The translations under genes were made by a program, and so were the position numbers. Positions 1 to 5,434 of a stretch of 8,336 bases of DNA are shown here, piece after piece (positions within the stretch are counted from its first letter, which is position 1; each line of letters opens with the position of its first letter). The stretch covers positions 1 to 8,336 of the forward strand of contig JALXBY010000041.1 in assembly GCA_026991215.1 (NCBI GenBank), written 5' to 3'. The DNA is from Anaerolineales bacterium (lineage in GTDB: Bacteria; Chloroflexota; Anaerolineae; Anaerolineales; DRMV01). The notes below the pieces were generated by a model. That model did no database searches. It was not told the DNA's origin and saw only the letters and a list, made by a program, of their open reading frames with translations.

Positions 1-2
1 GC

Positions 3-761
3 GATGTGGTGCCTCAGGACTGGCCGGTGGACATCAACATCGACCACCACGCCACCAACACCCGCTATGCCGCACTCAACCTGGTGGAACCCGAAGCCCC
101 ATCGACCACCAGCATCCTGGCCCGGTACCTGCCCCGCTGGGGCTTCCCCCTGACCCAGGACGTGGCCACCGTGCTCCTGACCGGCCTGCTGACCGACACC
201 CTGGGCTTCCGCACCGATTCGGTCACCCCCGAAACCCTGCGCCTGGCTGCGGACCTGATGGAACACGGCGCGCCCCTGCATCGGCTCTACTACGAGACCA
301 TGGTGGCCAAGGCCTTCGCCGCGCTCAAGTACTGGGGCTTCGGCCTGACCCGTATGCGGCGTTTCGGCCCCCTGGTCTGGAGTTGGGTCACCATCCAGGA
401 CCGGGAACAGGCCGGGTACACCCAGGAAGACGATGCGGACCTGGTCAATCAGCTGCTCCGGGCGCGGGAAGCCCAGGTGGCCTTGATTTTCGTCGAGCGC
501 CATGGGCCGCGGGTGAAGATGAGCTGGCGGGCCAAGCCTGGGCTGGATATGGGTCCGCTGGCCCAGCGCTTCGGCGGTGGCGGCCATGCCGCGGCCGCGG
601 GGGCCATCCTGCAGGGGACCCTGCCCCAGGTGATGCCCAAAGTCCTGCGGGAGACCATGCAGTACCTGGGCCTGCCGGTGGATGAGCAGGTCATCGCGGA
701 GAGCCTGGCCGCGCTGGAGGCCCCTGTGCCCGAATCCGTCGCCCCACAGACCGGCCCATGA
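3..761 (+). CDS. nrnA: DHH/DHHA1 phosphoesterase, NrnA-like (5' truncated by window edge)
   Basis: This is the C-terminal part, about 252 residues, of a DHH-family phosphoesterase. The frame is open to the left edge, so the true start lies outside the window. The DHH motif is visible as NIDHHATNTRY near the beginning. It is followed by a conserved acidic motif (TGLLTDTLGFRTDS), typical of the metal-binding catalytic domain. The DHHA1 substrate-binding domain closes the protein, with its glycine-rich signature (RFGGGGHAAAAGA). Family members of this layout are cytoplasmic bifunctional oligoribonucleases / pAp phosphatases that degrade nano-RNAs or pApA to mononucleotides. Which activity dominates here cannot be read from the sequence. 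The position upstream of truB on the same strand matches the rbfA-nrnA-truB order common in many bacteria. The first metal-binding motifs of the DHH domain are missing only because of the window edge. Confidence 0.9.
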   Translation, partial: DVVPQDWPVDINIDHHATNTRYAALNLVEPEAPSTTSILARYLPRWGFPLTQDVATVLLTGLLTDTLGFRTDSVTPETLRLAADLMEHGAPLHRLYYETMVAKAFAALKYWGFGLTRMRRFGPLVWSWVTIQDREQAGYTQEDDADLVNQLLRAREAQVALIFVERHGPRVKMSWRAKPGLDMGPLAQRFGGGGHAAAAGAILQGTLPQVMPKVLRETMQYLGLPVDEQVIAESLAALEAPVPESVAPQTGP

Positions 762-955
762 AGGGGGCCGCCCCAACGCCGTCCGTCGCTGCCTCATGAC
801 CCGGATGCCACCTTGGGCTTCAGGCCAAAGCCGCATGCGCGTTGGGTACCCTGGCGTTTCGATGTCGCCTACAGCCCACGGGGGGAGAGGAGATGCTTTC
901 CTCCAACCCAAACCCGTCGGCCGGGTTGGGGTCATCTTTTCTGGAGGGAAAACCC
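762..955 (+). other. nrnA-truB intergenic spacer with hairpin at 911-927
   Basis: The spacer of about 194 nt is long for two genes of one operon. It holds a hairpin with a 6-bp perfect stem (AACCCG at 911-916, CGGGTT at 922-927), followed by GGGG and then TCATCTTTT. CCAACCC at 903-909 can instead pair with GGGTTGG at 923-929, so two exclusive folds are possible. The T-rich tail is weak and interrupted, so I do not call it a terminator; attenuation of truB is possible. No convincing promoter is seen. An in-frame ATG at 893 preceded by GGGGGAGAGGAG could move the truB start here, in which case the hairpin would be coding. Confidence 0.35.
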
Positions 956-1936
956 ATGGTCAAGGAAGATGCAGCCACGCGTGAACCTCGTTCCGGGCCC
1001 AAGCGTCGGCGCCCGCGGCGCCCCCTTTACACCGAACGGGATTGGATTGCCGGTGCCCTCATCATCGACAAACCCCCGGGCTACACCTCCCACAAGGTGG
1101 TGGAAATCGTCCGAAAAGGGACCGGCATCCGTCGGGCTGGTCACACCGGCACCCTGGACCCCCGGGCCTCAGGGGTGTTGGTCGTCTTGTTGGGTCCGGC
1201 CGTGCGCCTGAGCGAGTGGGTGGCCTCCAGCGACAAGCGCTATCTGGCCACCATCCGCCTGGGCGAAGTCCGGGACACCTACGACGCGGAAGGCCGGATT
1301 CTGGAGACCCACCCCTGGGAGCACATCACGGTCGAGCGGTTGCAAGAGGTGCTCAAGCAGTTCGAGGGGGAAATCGAGCAGGTGCCCCCCGCGTACTCGG
1401 CCGTGCGGGTGCGGGGGAAGCGGGCCTACCACCTGGCCCGGCAGGGCAAGCCGGTGGACCTCAAACCGCGCAAGATTCGGGTCTACCACCTGGAACTTCT
1501 GGAATGGGACCCGCCGGACCTGATTGTGGACGTGCACTGCTCTTCGGGTACCTATATCCGTTCCCTGGCCCATGACCTGGGGCAGGCCCTGGGCACGGGC
1601 GCGTACCTGCTGAGCCTGCGGCGGACCCAGAGCGGCCGCTTTTCCCTGAAGGATGCAGTGCCCCTGAGCCGGCTGGAGCAGGCCTTCATGGAGGGCGACT
1701 GGTACCGGTTCCTCATCCCTGCGGCGGAGATTCTGCCCCCGGACTGGCCCACCGTGGTGCTGGATCCAGACCAGGTGGAGCAGGTGCGGCGGGGGATGCG
1801 CATCCCTGCGCCGGAACGTTGGGAGCCGGGCCGGCTGGTGCGGGCCCTTTCCGAACAGGGGGACCTGGTGGCCGTGATGTCCTACGATGCGGAACGCCAC
1901 GAACTGCAGCCCCGTAAGGTGTTCCTGCCCTCGTGA
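956..1936 (+). CDS. truB: tRNA pseudouridine(55) synthase TruB
   Basis: TruB isomerises uridine 55 in the T-loop of tRNAs to pseudouridine in the cytoplasm. The 326-residue product shows the family N-terminus (GALIIDKPPGYTSHKVV, from residue 33). The catalytic motif GHTGTLDPRASG follows, with the nucleophilic Asp at residue 68. Further conserved stretches are YSAVRVRGKRAYHLAR and CSSGTYIRSLAHDLG, the latter in the RNA-binding core. A C-terminal TruB/PUA-like extension ends in RKVFLPS. The ATG at 956 was chosen because GGAGGG lies about 8 nt upstream and the family core begins about 30 residues later. An in-frame ATG at 893 with a purine-rich stretch before it, and a GTG/TTG-type start at 842, are longer alternatives. 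The N-terminal 30 residues are very basic (RRRPRRP) and are an extra compared with E. coli TruB. The gene is closed by a strong terminator. Confidence 0.96.
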   Translation: MVKEDAATREPRSGPKRRRPRRPLYTERDWIAGALIIDKPPGYTSHKVVEIVRKGTGIRRAGHTGTLDPRASGVLVVLLGPAVRLSEWVASSDKRYLATIRLGEVRDTYDAEGRILETHPWEHITVERLQEVLKQFEGEIEQVPPAYSAVRVRGKRAYHLARQGKPVDLKPRKIRVYHLELLEWDPPDLIVDVHCSSGTYIRSLAHDLGQALGTGAYLLSLRRTQSGRFSLKDAVPLSRLEQAFMEGDWYRFLIPAAEILPPDWPTVVLDPDQVEQVRRGMRIPAPERWEPGRLVRALSEQGDLVAVMSYDAERHELQPRKVFLPS

Positions 1937-1977
1937 GGCGCGGGGCTGTGGGCGTGGATGGGGCTTCGGGAACCGCG

Positions 1978-2020
1978 ACCGGGGCCGGCCGGGACAGGGT
2001 CGGCCCCGGTTTTGGTTTTG
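1978..2020 (+). terminator. Rho-independent terminator after truB
   Basis: A perfect 10-bp GC-rich stem is formed by ACCGGGGCCG (1978-1987) and CGGCCCCGGT (2001-2010). It can be extended inward by a G-T and two C-G pairs. It is followed by a T-rich tail (TTTGGTTTTG). It lies about 40 nt after the truB stop and ends the nrnA-truB transcript. Read on the minus strand there is no T-run after the stem, so it is probably directional, though it may slow transcription from the opposing SDR gene. Confidence 0.88.
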
Positions 2021-2063
2021 GTTCACCTCAGGGGTGGGGGAGGGCATTGTCCTCCTGATAGCC

Positions 2064-2969
2064 TCAAGGCCTTGTTCGCGCGGCGCTGGCGAGTTGGGGT
2101 AGTTTTTCGTGTAGCCGTTCCGGAAGGAGGCCAAACCTCCGAGGCAGCACGTCAATGGGTGCGACCCGGTCGCTCATCATGTAGTCCAGCCAGTACAGCC
2201 AGGGCAGGAAGCGGGAGGAAAAGGCCGCGAGCCACCAGGTGAGCATCCGGGCGTAGGGCATGGGCAGGTACCAGAACCGGGCCCGCCGTCCCATGGCGTG
2301 GGCCGCTAAGGTGAACACGTCCCGCCAGGTCAAGGGTTCGGGCCCGCCGAGTTCCAGCACCTGGCCGGTTTCCTCCTGGGTGATGAGCAGGGAAAGCGCG
2401 GTCACCCCGTCTTCGACCCACAGGGGTTGCACGCGGGTTTCCCCGCCGCCGGGCAGGGGGAACCAGGCCATTCGGCGGAACCACCGAAGCAAGGGGGAAA
2501 GGAAGTGGTCCCTGGGGCCGTACATCCAGGCCGTGCGCACGATGAGCCAGTTCAGGCCCGAATTGCGCACCGCGAGTTCGGCCTGGCCCTTGGCCCGCAG
2601 CACCGGGTAGACGGATTCCGGATGAGCCCCCAGGTGGCTGAGGTAGAAGAAGTAACGGACCCCGGCCTCACGCGCCGCGGCCACCAGGGCCCGGGTACCC
2701 AACACATCGACCCGGTAGAGGGCGATGCTCTTGCGCTGGTGTTCCCCCGTGGCCAGGTGCACCACGCCTTCCACCCCCCGCATGGCCTGCCGGAGGGTGT
2801 ACGCGGTCTCCAGGGAGCCGATGGCGATTTCCACGGCCTCGCTTTGGGGCAGGGCCGGGGTCAGGACGCCTGGCCTTAAAAAAAGACGCACCTGGTGCCC
2901 AGAGGCCAGAAGTGCCGGCACCAGGAAGCGTCCCACGAAACCGGTCGCCCCGGTGACCAGGAGGTGCAT
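2064..2969 (-). CDS. Atypical SDR family NAD(P)-binding protein (NDUFA9-like / NAD-epimerase type)
   Basis: The 301-residue protein opens with a Rossmann dinucleotide-binding motif, TGATGFVG (residues 6-13), after one beta strand. This is the pattern of extended and atypical short-chain dehydrogenases. HLATG (71-75) and the LYRVDVLGTRALVAAA helix (84-99) match the NAD-epimerase/NmrA/NDUFA9-like group. Where active members have YxxxK, the sequence reads YPVLRAK (121-127). The lysine (127) is kept, but the residue four before it is Val instead of Tyr. Tyr121 is two residues further off. This suggests a non-catalytic or altered enzyme, as in other atypical SDRs that bind NAD(P)H and act in assembly or sensing. 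Substrate unknown. The C-terminal third is rich in Trp and aromatic residues (LTWWLAAFSSRFLPWLYWL) and may contact membrane. It starts 9 nt after the rplS stop with no visible Shine-Dalgarno, so it is probably co-transcribed and translationally coupled to rplS. Confidence 0.85.
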   Translation of the reverse strand: MHLLVTGATGFVGRFLVPALLASGHQVRLFLRPGVLTPALPQSEAVEIAIGSLETAYTLRQAMRGVEGVVHLATGEHQRKSIALYRVDVLGTRALVAAAREAGVRYFFYLSHLGAHPESVYPVLRAKGQAELAVRNSGLNWLIVRTAWMYGPRDHFLSPLLRWFRRMAWFPLPGGGETRVQPLWVEDGVTALSLLITQEETGQVLELGGPEPLTWRDVFTLAAHAMGRRARFWYLPMPYARMLTWWLAAFSSRFLPWLYWLDYMMSDRVAPIDVLPRRFGLLPERLHEKLPQLASAARTRP

Positions 2970-2978
2970 ACGCGGTGG

Positions 2979-3362
2979 TTATGCGTTCTTGGCTTCGCTG
3001 CGCTTCTTGGGCTGCCGGGGCTTGAGCCGGGCGTGCTTGCCGATGCGTTCCCGCAGGTAGTACAGCCGGGCCCGCCGCACTTTGGATTGCTGATGCCGCA
3101 CCACCTTTTCAATCAGCGGCGAGCGGAGGGGGAAGATGCGCTCCACGCCGATGCCATGGCTCGCGATGCGGCGCACGGTGAAGGTGGCATCGTTGCCCGA
3201 ACCCCGGACCCGAATCACCGTCCCGCGGAATTCCTGAACCCGTTCCTTGTCGCCTTCCTTGATGCGGAAGTACACGCTGACGATATCCCCAGGCCGCAGG
3301 TCTTCCGGGATGTTGGGGTTCACCGGCGCTTCAAAGGCCTTGAGGAGTTCCGCCTTGTTCAT
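2979..3362 (-). CDS. rplS: 50S ribosomal protein L19
   Basis: L19 is a component of the large ribosomal subunit near the interface with the 30S subunit. The 127-residue product has the family hallmarks: RPGDIVSVYFRIKEGDKERVQEFRGTVIRV near the N-terminus, FTVRRIASHGIGVERIFPLRSP in the centre, and the basic RRARLYYLRERIGKHARLK C-terminal region. I chose the ATG at 3362-3360 because GGGAGG lies about 8 nt upstream and MNKAELLKAFE is a normal L19 beginning. A longer reading to 3401 would run through the leader hairpins. L19 proteins are usually near 115 residues; the extra length is a short basic tail (RQPKKRSEAKNA). In many genomes rplS follows rpsP-rimM-trmD; here it instead leads its own transcript with a dedicated promoter and a structured leader, and is followed by an SDR gene. 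Confidence 0.97.
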   Translation of the reverse strand: MNKAELLKAFEAPVNPNIPEDLRPGDIVSVYFRIKEGDKERVQEFRGTVIRVRGSGNDATFTVRRIASHGIGVERIFPLRSPLIEKVVRHQQSKVRRARLYYLRERIGKHARLKPRQPKKRSEAKNA

Positions 3363-3391
3363 GGATGTGCCTCCCTGCACGAAAGTCCATG
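3360..3391 (-). promoter_or_regulatory. rplS leader hairpin pairing the start codon and looping the Shine-Dalgarno
   Basis: In the mRNA sense, CAUGGA (3391-3386) is complementary to UCCAUG (3365-3360), a 6-bp stem that includes the whole rplS AUG. Inside it GUGC (3380-3377) pairs with GCAC (3370-3367), closing a loop AGGGAG that is the Shine-Dalgarno sequence. The two stems are separated by an internal loop (CUUUC on one side, a single U/A position on the other). If folded, the initiation site would be hidden, which is the usual design of autoregulated ribosomal protein leaders. Binding of L19 here is inference. The complementarity itself is read directly. Confidence 0.55.
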
Positions 3392-3429
3392 GGGCTTGCA
3401 CAAAGAAAACCTCCGGCGCCGTGCTGCCC
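3392..3429 (-). promoter_or_regulatory. Upstream hairpin of the rplS leader
   Basis: In mRNA sense GGGC (3429-3426), one A, and GCAC (3424-3421) pair with GUGC (3401-3398), AA, and GCCC (3395-3392). This gives two 4-bp GC-rich helices separated by a small asymmetric internal loop. The apical region of about 19 nt carries GGAGGUUUUCUUU, which could compete with or mimic the ribosome binding site. It directly abuts the hairpin over the start codon, so the two may stack. Probable part of a leader about 70 nt long. Confidence 0.4.
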
Positions 3430-3440
3430 GGAGCGGGGCC

Positions 3441-3468
3441 ATTATACCAGGAAGTGGGGGGATGTGGA
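3441..3468 (-). promoter_or_regulatory. Extended -10 sigma-70-type promoter of rplS
   Basis: On the minus strand a perfect TATAAT (3446-3441) is preceded by TGG (3449-3447), giving the extended -10 form TGnTATAAT. TCCACA (3468-3463) lies 16 nt upstream and matches 4 of 6 positions of the -35 consensus. Transcription would begin near 3434, leaving a leader of about 70 nt before the rplS ATG. Confidence 0.75.
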
Positions 3469-3751
3469 GGGATGGGCCGGGGGTGAACCAGGCGTTTTTA
3501 TGTTCTGGGAGAACGTGCGGAAACTCAACCATAGGGTAAAACCATCATAGTTTGAGCCAAGCAAAATGTCGTCCAATAGCCCGCCGCGGCCACAACACCC
3601 GCCGCTTTCACCGGAAAATGAAATCCGTGATGCCAGTTTCCGCTTACTTTGCCGTTCGGGAATTTGTGGTCCATGCCAACAAAACACCCAATCGTTGCCC
3701 TGCGACGTGGAAGCCCACTTGAAATGGACTGCATCTGTATCGACACTCGCA

Positions 3752-3807
3752 TATAATAATATCATATGTTAGGAGTATGAGGCCCTATCCCACGTGGGTA
3801 TCATATG
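3752..3807 (+). repeat. TATAAT box, TATCATATG direct repeat and CCCACGTGGG palindrome
   Basis: TATAAT at 3752-3757 is a perfect -10 hexamer, without a good -35 at 16-18 nt. The 9-mer TATCATATG occurs at 3760-3768 and again at 3799-3807, a spacing of 39 bp. Between them lies the perfect 10-bp palindrome CCCACGTGGG (3789-3798). Such symmetry could be an operator for a dimeric regulator. The assignment is inference; the repeats are read directly. Confidence 0.35.
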
Positions 3808-3821
3808 CATGTTGGTTGGTG

Positions 3822-3842
3822 TGCCCTATGTGCATAGGGGCA
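3822..3842 (+). repeat. Short perfect hairpin CCCTAT-GTGC-ATAGGG
   Basis: CCCTAT (3824-3829) and ATAGGG (3834-3839) form a 6-bp stem around a GTGC loop. TG (3822-3823) and CA (3841-3842) extend it past one bulged G. There is no T-run on either side, so it is not an intrinsic terminator. It may be an RNA structure or an operator in the control region of the downstream genes. Confidence 0.35.
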
Positions 3843-3847
3843 GTTGC

Positions 3848-3959
3848 GCGATATGGCACAATATAGGTCCGGAAAAGATGAGAAAACTGCGTTCAGTGCT
3901 TTTCTGGCTGGGCAGGTTAGGAAAATTTTAGGAATAGCCGAGCGATATGGCATAATCTA
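3848..3959 (+). repeat. Two-copy 18-bp direct repeat GCGATATGGCAYAATMTA
   Basis: Copy 1 is at 3848-3865 and copy 2 at 3942-3959. They match at 16 of 18 positions and are 94 bp apart. Each contains a -10-like hexamer, CACAAT (3857-3862) or CATAAT (3951-3956), the latter matching 5 of 6 positions of the consensus. Copy 2 lies about 50 nt before the lipoprotein start and is the best promoter candidate for that gene, although its -35 region (around TTAGGA) is poor. The pair may be a duplicated promoter or a regulator binding site. Confidence 0.4.
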
Positions 3960-4009
3960 TATCCTCTTTGTGTTTGGCAGGCAAAAAGATTTCCTTCTGA
4001 GGAAATGCT

Positions 4010-4645
4010 ATGAAGTACCGTCAATGTCATTGCCTATGGCGGGTAGGAGTAGCGATTTTTCTCGTAATATATTTGACGGGCTGTATCTCCAAGACATTTT
4101 ACGTTACCCCCTCTCTGCCAGGGGAGCCTACCTTGGACGAACGCGTTTTGTACTCGTTTATTGTAAGCATGATCAGAGGGGATTGGAGCACTTTACGCGT
4201 TTTGACCGATTCCGAGGCATATGAGCAAGCTCAACGATGGTGGCAACGGCTTGACCCTCAGGATAGACGATGGTTTCGTGCAAATGTCAATTTAGCGCTG
4301 CGCACAGGAGAAGTACTCTCGTTTACCGGCCGCAATAGCAATATTTATATTATATCTTCGGCTCCCGTTGTGTTATATGTCCGTTTCCTGCCATGTAAAT
4401 ATCATCAATCTTGTTATCAAGCAGCGGAGGTTGAGGGTGAAGAGCAATATGTACTACGATCAAGTTTTTGGTATGGTGAGACATTCTATGCTCGGTTTAC
4501 GTTGTTTGAAGTAAAAATGCGGCAGATTCAGATTAAAAGACACCGTATCACAAATTGGGAACAAATCTGCTGGCAGGTTTATCCATACCCTGGCGCGGGG
4601 GTGCTGGATGAGAATAAGAAACCGCTTCGGTGTTTTTCCCCGTAA
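4010..4645 (+). CDS. Predicted lipoprotein of unknown function
   Basis: The product has 211 residues. The N-terminus is a lipoprotein signal peptide: a short charged start (MKYRQ), a hydrophobic stretch (residues 12-21, VGVAIFLVIY) and the lipobox LTGC with Cys25 as the lipidated residue. The mature protein would be anchored on the outer face of the cytoplasmic membrane. GDWSTLRVLTDSEAYEQAQRW after an N-terminal helix resembles the opening of NTF2-like domains, but this is a weak impression and no family can be named. Cysteines at PCKYHQSC may form a disulfide. TGAGGA about 8 nt before the ATG supports this start. It overlaps the next gene by 38 nt, so the two form a pair. Codon use is AT-rich and unlike that of rplS, truB or the peptide ligase, pointing to acquisition or weak selection. 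Confidence 0.75.
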   Translation: MKYRQCHCLWRVGVAIFLVIYLTGCISKTFYVTPSLPGEPTLDERVLYSFIVSMIRGDWSTLRVLTDSEAYEQAQRWWQRLDPQDRRWFRANVNLALRTGEVLSFTGRNSNIYIISSAPVVLYVRFLPCKYHQSCYQAAEVEGEEQYVLRSSFWYGETFYARFTLFEVKMRQIQIKRHRITNWEQICWQVYPYPGAGVLDENKKPLRCFSP

Positions 4646-5279
4646 GGGGTGCGCCTGGATAGGTTTAGGGATAGGAGCCGCTGGAGTATGTATGGCGCTT
4701 TTTCTTCTCCTGCTAATTGGCCTCTTTTTATTGGGCGGAGTGGAGTATGAAGATAACAACGAGATAATGTACAGTGAGGTGCTTTTCAAATACACTTTTG
4801 GGTGTGCTTTTAGGAAAACATATTTCATTGAATTCGCTGTCATTGAATCTCAAAAAGAAAAAGCCCAAAATTGTTTAGAGAACCAACGCTTTCTATGGGA
4901 AAACGTCGCTAAATTGTGGCGAGATATCGCGGTCAAACGAAGCGTTCCTGAACAGTGGGAAGGGGGAACAACATGGCCTCAAACACCACCTTTATCTCCC
5001 ATTTATATCCTCTACTGCCCGAATCGTGGTTTCGTATTTGGACAGGATCCGCAAACCCATCAGGTTCAGTTCGTACTTATTTTAGAGCAAATACAGTTCA
5101 AAGTGTTAGGTGGAGAAGGTGCAAATGCTTATCTTTCGTCATGGGAGTCCCTCCAAATCCAAATCTGGGATGGCGGTATCCCATGGGCCGAAGTGCCTTC
5201 TCGATTGCCAGAAGTTCTGACCTGTGCTGAACAATGGAAAGCCCTTACTCCTACGTCCACACAAGAAGAGGTCAGGTAA
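4608..5279 (+). CDS. Predicted single-pass membrane protein of unknown function
   Basis: The product has 223 residues. A positively charged N-terminus (MRIRNRFGVFPRKG) is followed by one strongly hydrophobic segment at about residues 16-43, including MALFLLLLIGLFLL. This suggests an N-in/C-out protein with about 175 residues outside the membrane. The outer part has four dispersed cysteines and a Trp/Gln-rich end. I do not recognise a domain. The ATG at 4608 lies within the end of the lipoprotein gene (GGGGGTG just upstream). An internal ATG at about 4692 would cut into the membrane segment and is less likely. The 38-nt overlap implies translational coupling and a shared job at the cell surface with the lipoprotein. 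Composition is AT-rich like its partner. No clear terminator follows. Confidence 0.7.
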   Translation: MRIRNRFGVFPRKGCAWIGLGIGAAGVCMALFLLLLIGLFLLGGVEYEDNNEIMYSEVLFKYTFGCAFRKTYFIEFAVIESQKEKAQNCLENQRFLWENVAKLWRDIAVKRSVPEQWEGGTTWPQTPPLSPIYILYCPNRGFVFGQDPQTHQVQFVLILEQIQFKVLGGEGANAYLSSWESLQIQIWDGGIPWAEVPSRLPEVLTCAEQWKALTPTSTQEEVR

Positions 5280-5370
5280 AAATCAATTCATCGTTTCGCC
5301 GATGGTATGACTCTACCTCCTCCTTTGCATGATAAGGCCCCAGCGGCACAGTCGCTACCATGACGCAAGT

Positions 5371-5434
5371 CCTGAACCTTCTCCTCTACGCCCCGCGGCT
5401 CCAGGTGCACCGCTACGAATCGCCTTGGTTCAGG
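5371..5434. repeat. 8-bp inverted repeat CCTGAACC / GGTTCAGG
   Basis: CCTGAACC at 5371-5378 and GGTTCAGG at 5427-5434 are exact inverted copies separated by 48 bp. The right arm overlaps the stop codon of the peptide ligase gene on the minus strand. No T-run accompanies it, so termination is doubtful. The 5280-5370 segment before it shows no gene; it is the convergent gap between the AT-rich pair and the ligase. Confidence 0.3.

Larger units (their letters stand above)
3469..4009. other. Non-coding, AT-richer spacer between rplS promoter and lipoprotein gene
   Basis: No convincing gene is seen in these roughly 540 nt. Base composition falls from strongly GC-rich at the rplS side to AT-rich from about 3730 onward. 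Short ORFs exist on both strands but none combines a good ribosome binding site with a recognisable protein. The part at 3525-3750 is open in several frames and may be a decayed gene, but no family is recognisable. The right half (3750-3960) is dense in palindromes, a perfect TATAAT (3752-3757) and direct repeats, listed separately. It probably contains the control region of the two + strand genes downstream and one edge of an acquired segment. Confidence 0.5.

Noticed and set aside
2025..2063. Possible terminator for the SDR gene (GGAGG-ACAATGC-CCTCC on the minus strand).
   Set aside because: Only a 5-bp stem and no T-run follows.
1169..2155. Long open frame on the minus strand opposite truB (328 codons).
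   Set aside because: It is the antisense of a clear TruB gene in GC-rich DNA, runs through the terminator and has no recognisable domain.
3442..3765. 107-codon minus-strand ORF and two others (3525-3752 minus, 3566-3772 plus) in the spacer; considered as a decayed transposase or a CxxC protein.
   Set aside because: No catalytic motif or family resemblance, the frames compete with each other, and the first runs across the rplS -35 and spacer region.
3777..3866. 29-codon ORF (MRPYPTWVSYACWLVCPMCI...) after AGGAG.
   Set aside because: The AGGAG is only one base from the ATG, too close for normal initiation, and the ORF spans both palindromes.
3844..4224. 126-codon + strand ORF from a TTG, overlapping the lipoprotein gene.
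   Set aside because: No Shine-Dalgarno, no recognisable domain, and 215 nt of overlap with a gene that has a clean signal peptide and lipobox. The non-overlapping part contains the repeat region.
5360..5434. Peptide-like start MTQVLNLLLYAPRLQVHRYE on the plus strand, considered as the remains of a truncated gene.
   Set aside because: No ribosome binding site and no family recognised; it continues as antisense of the ligase. Could be a relic but cannot be supported.
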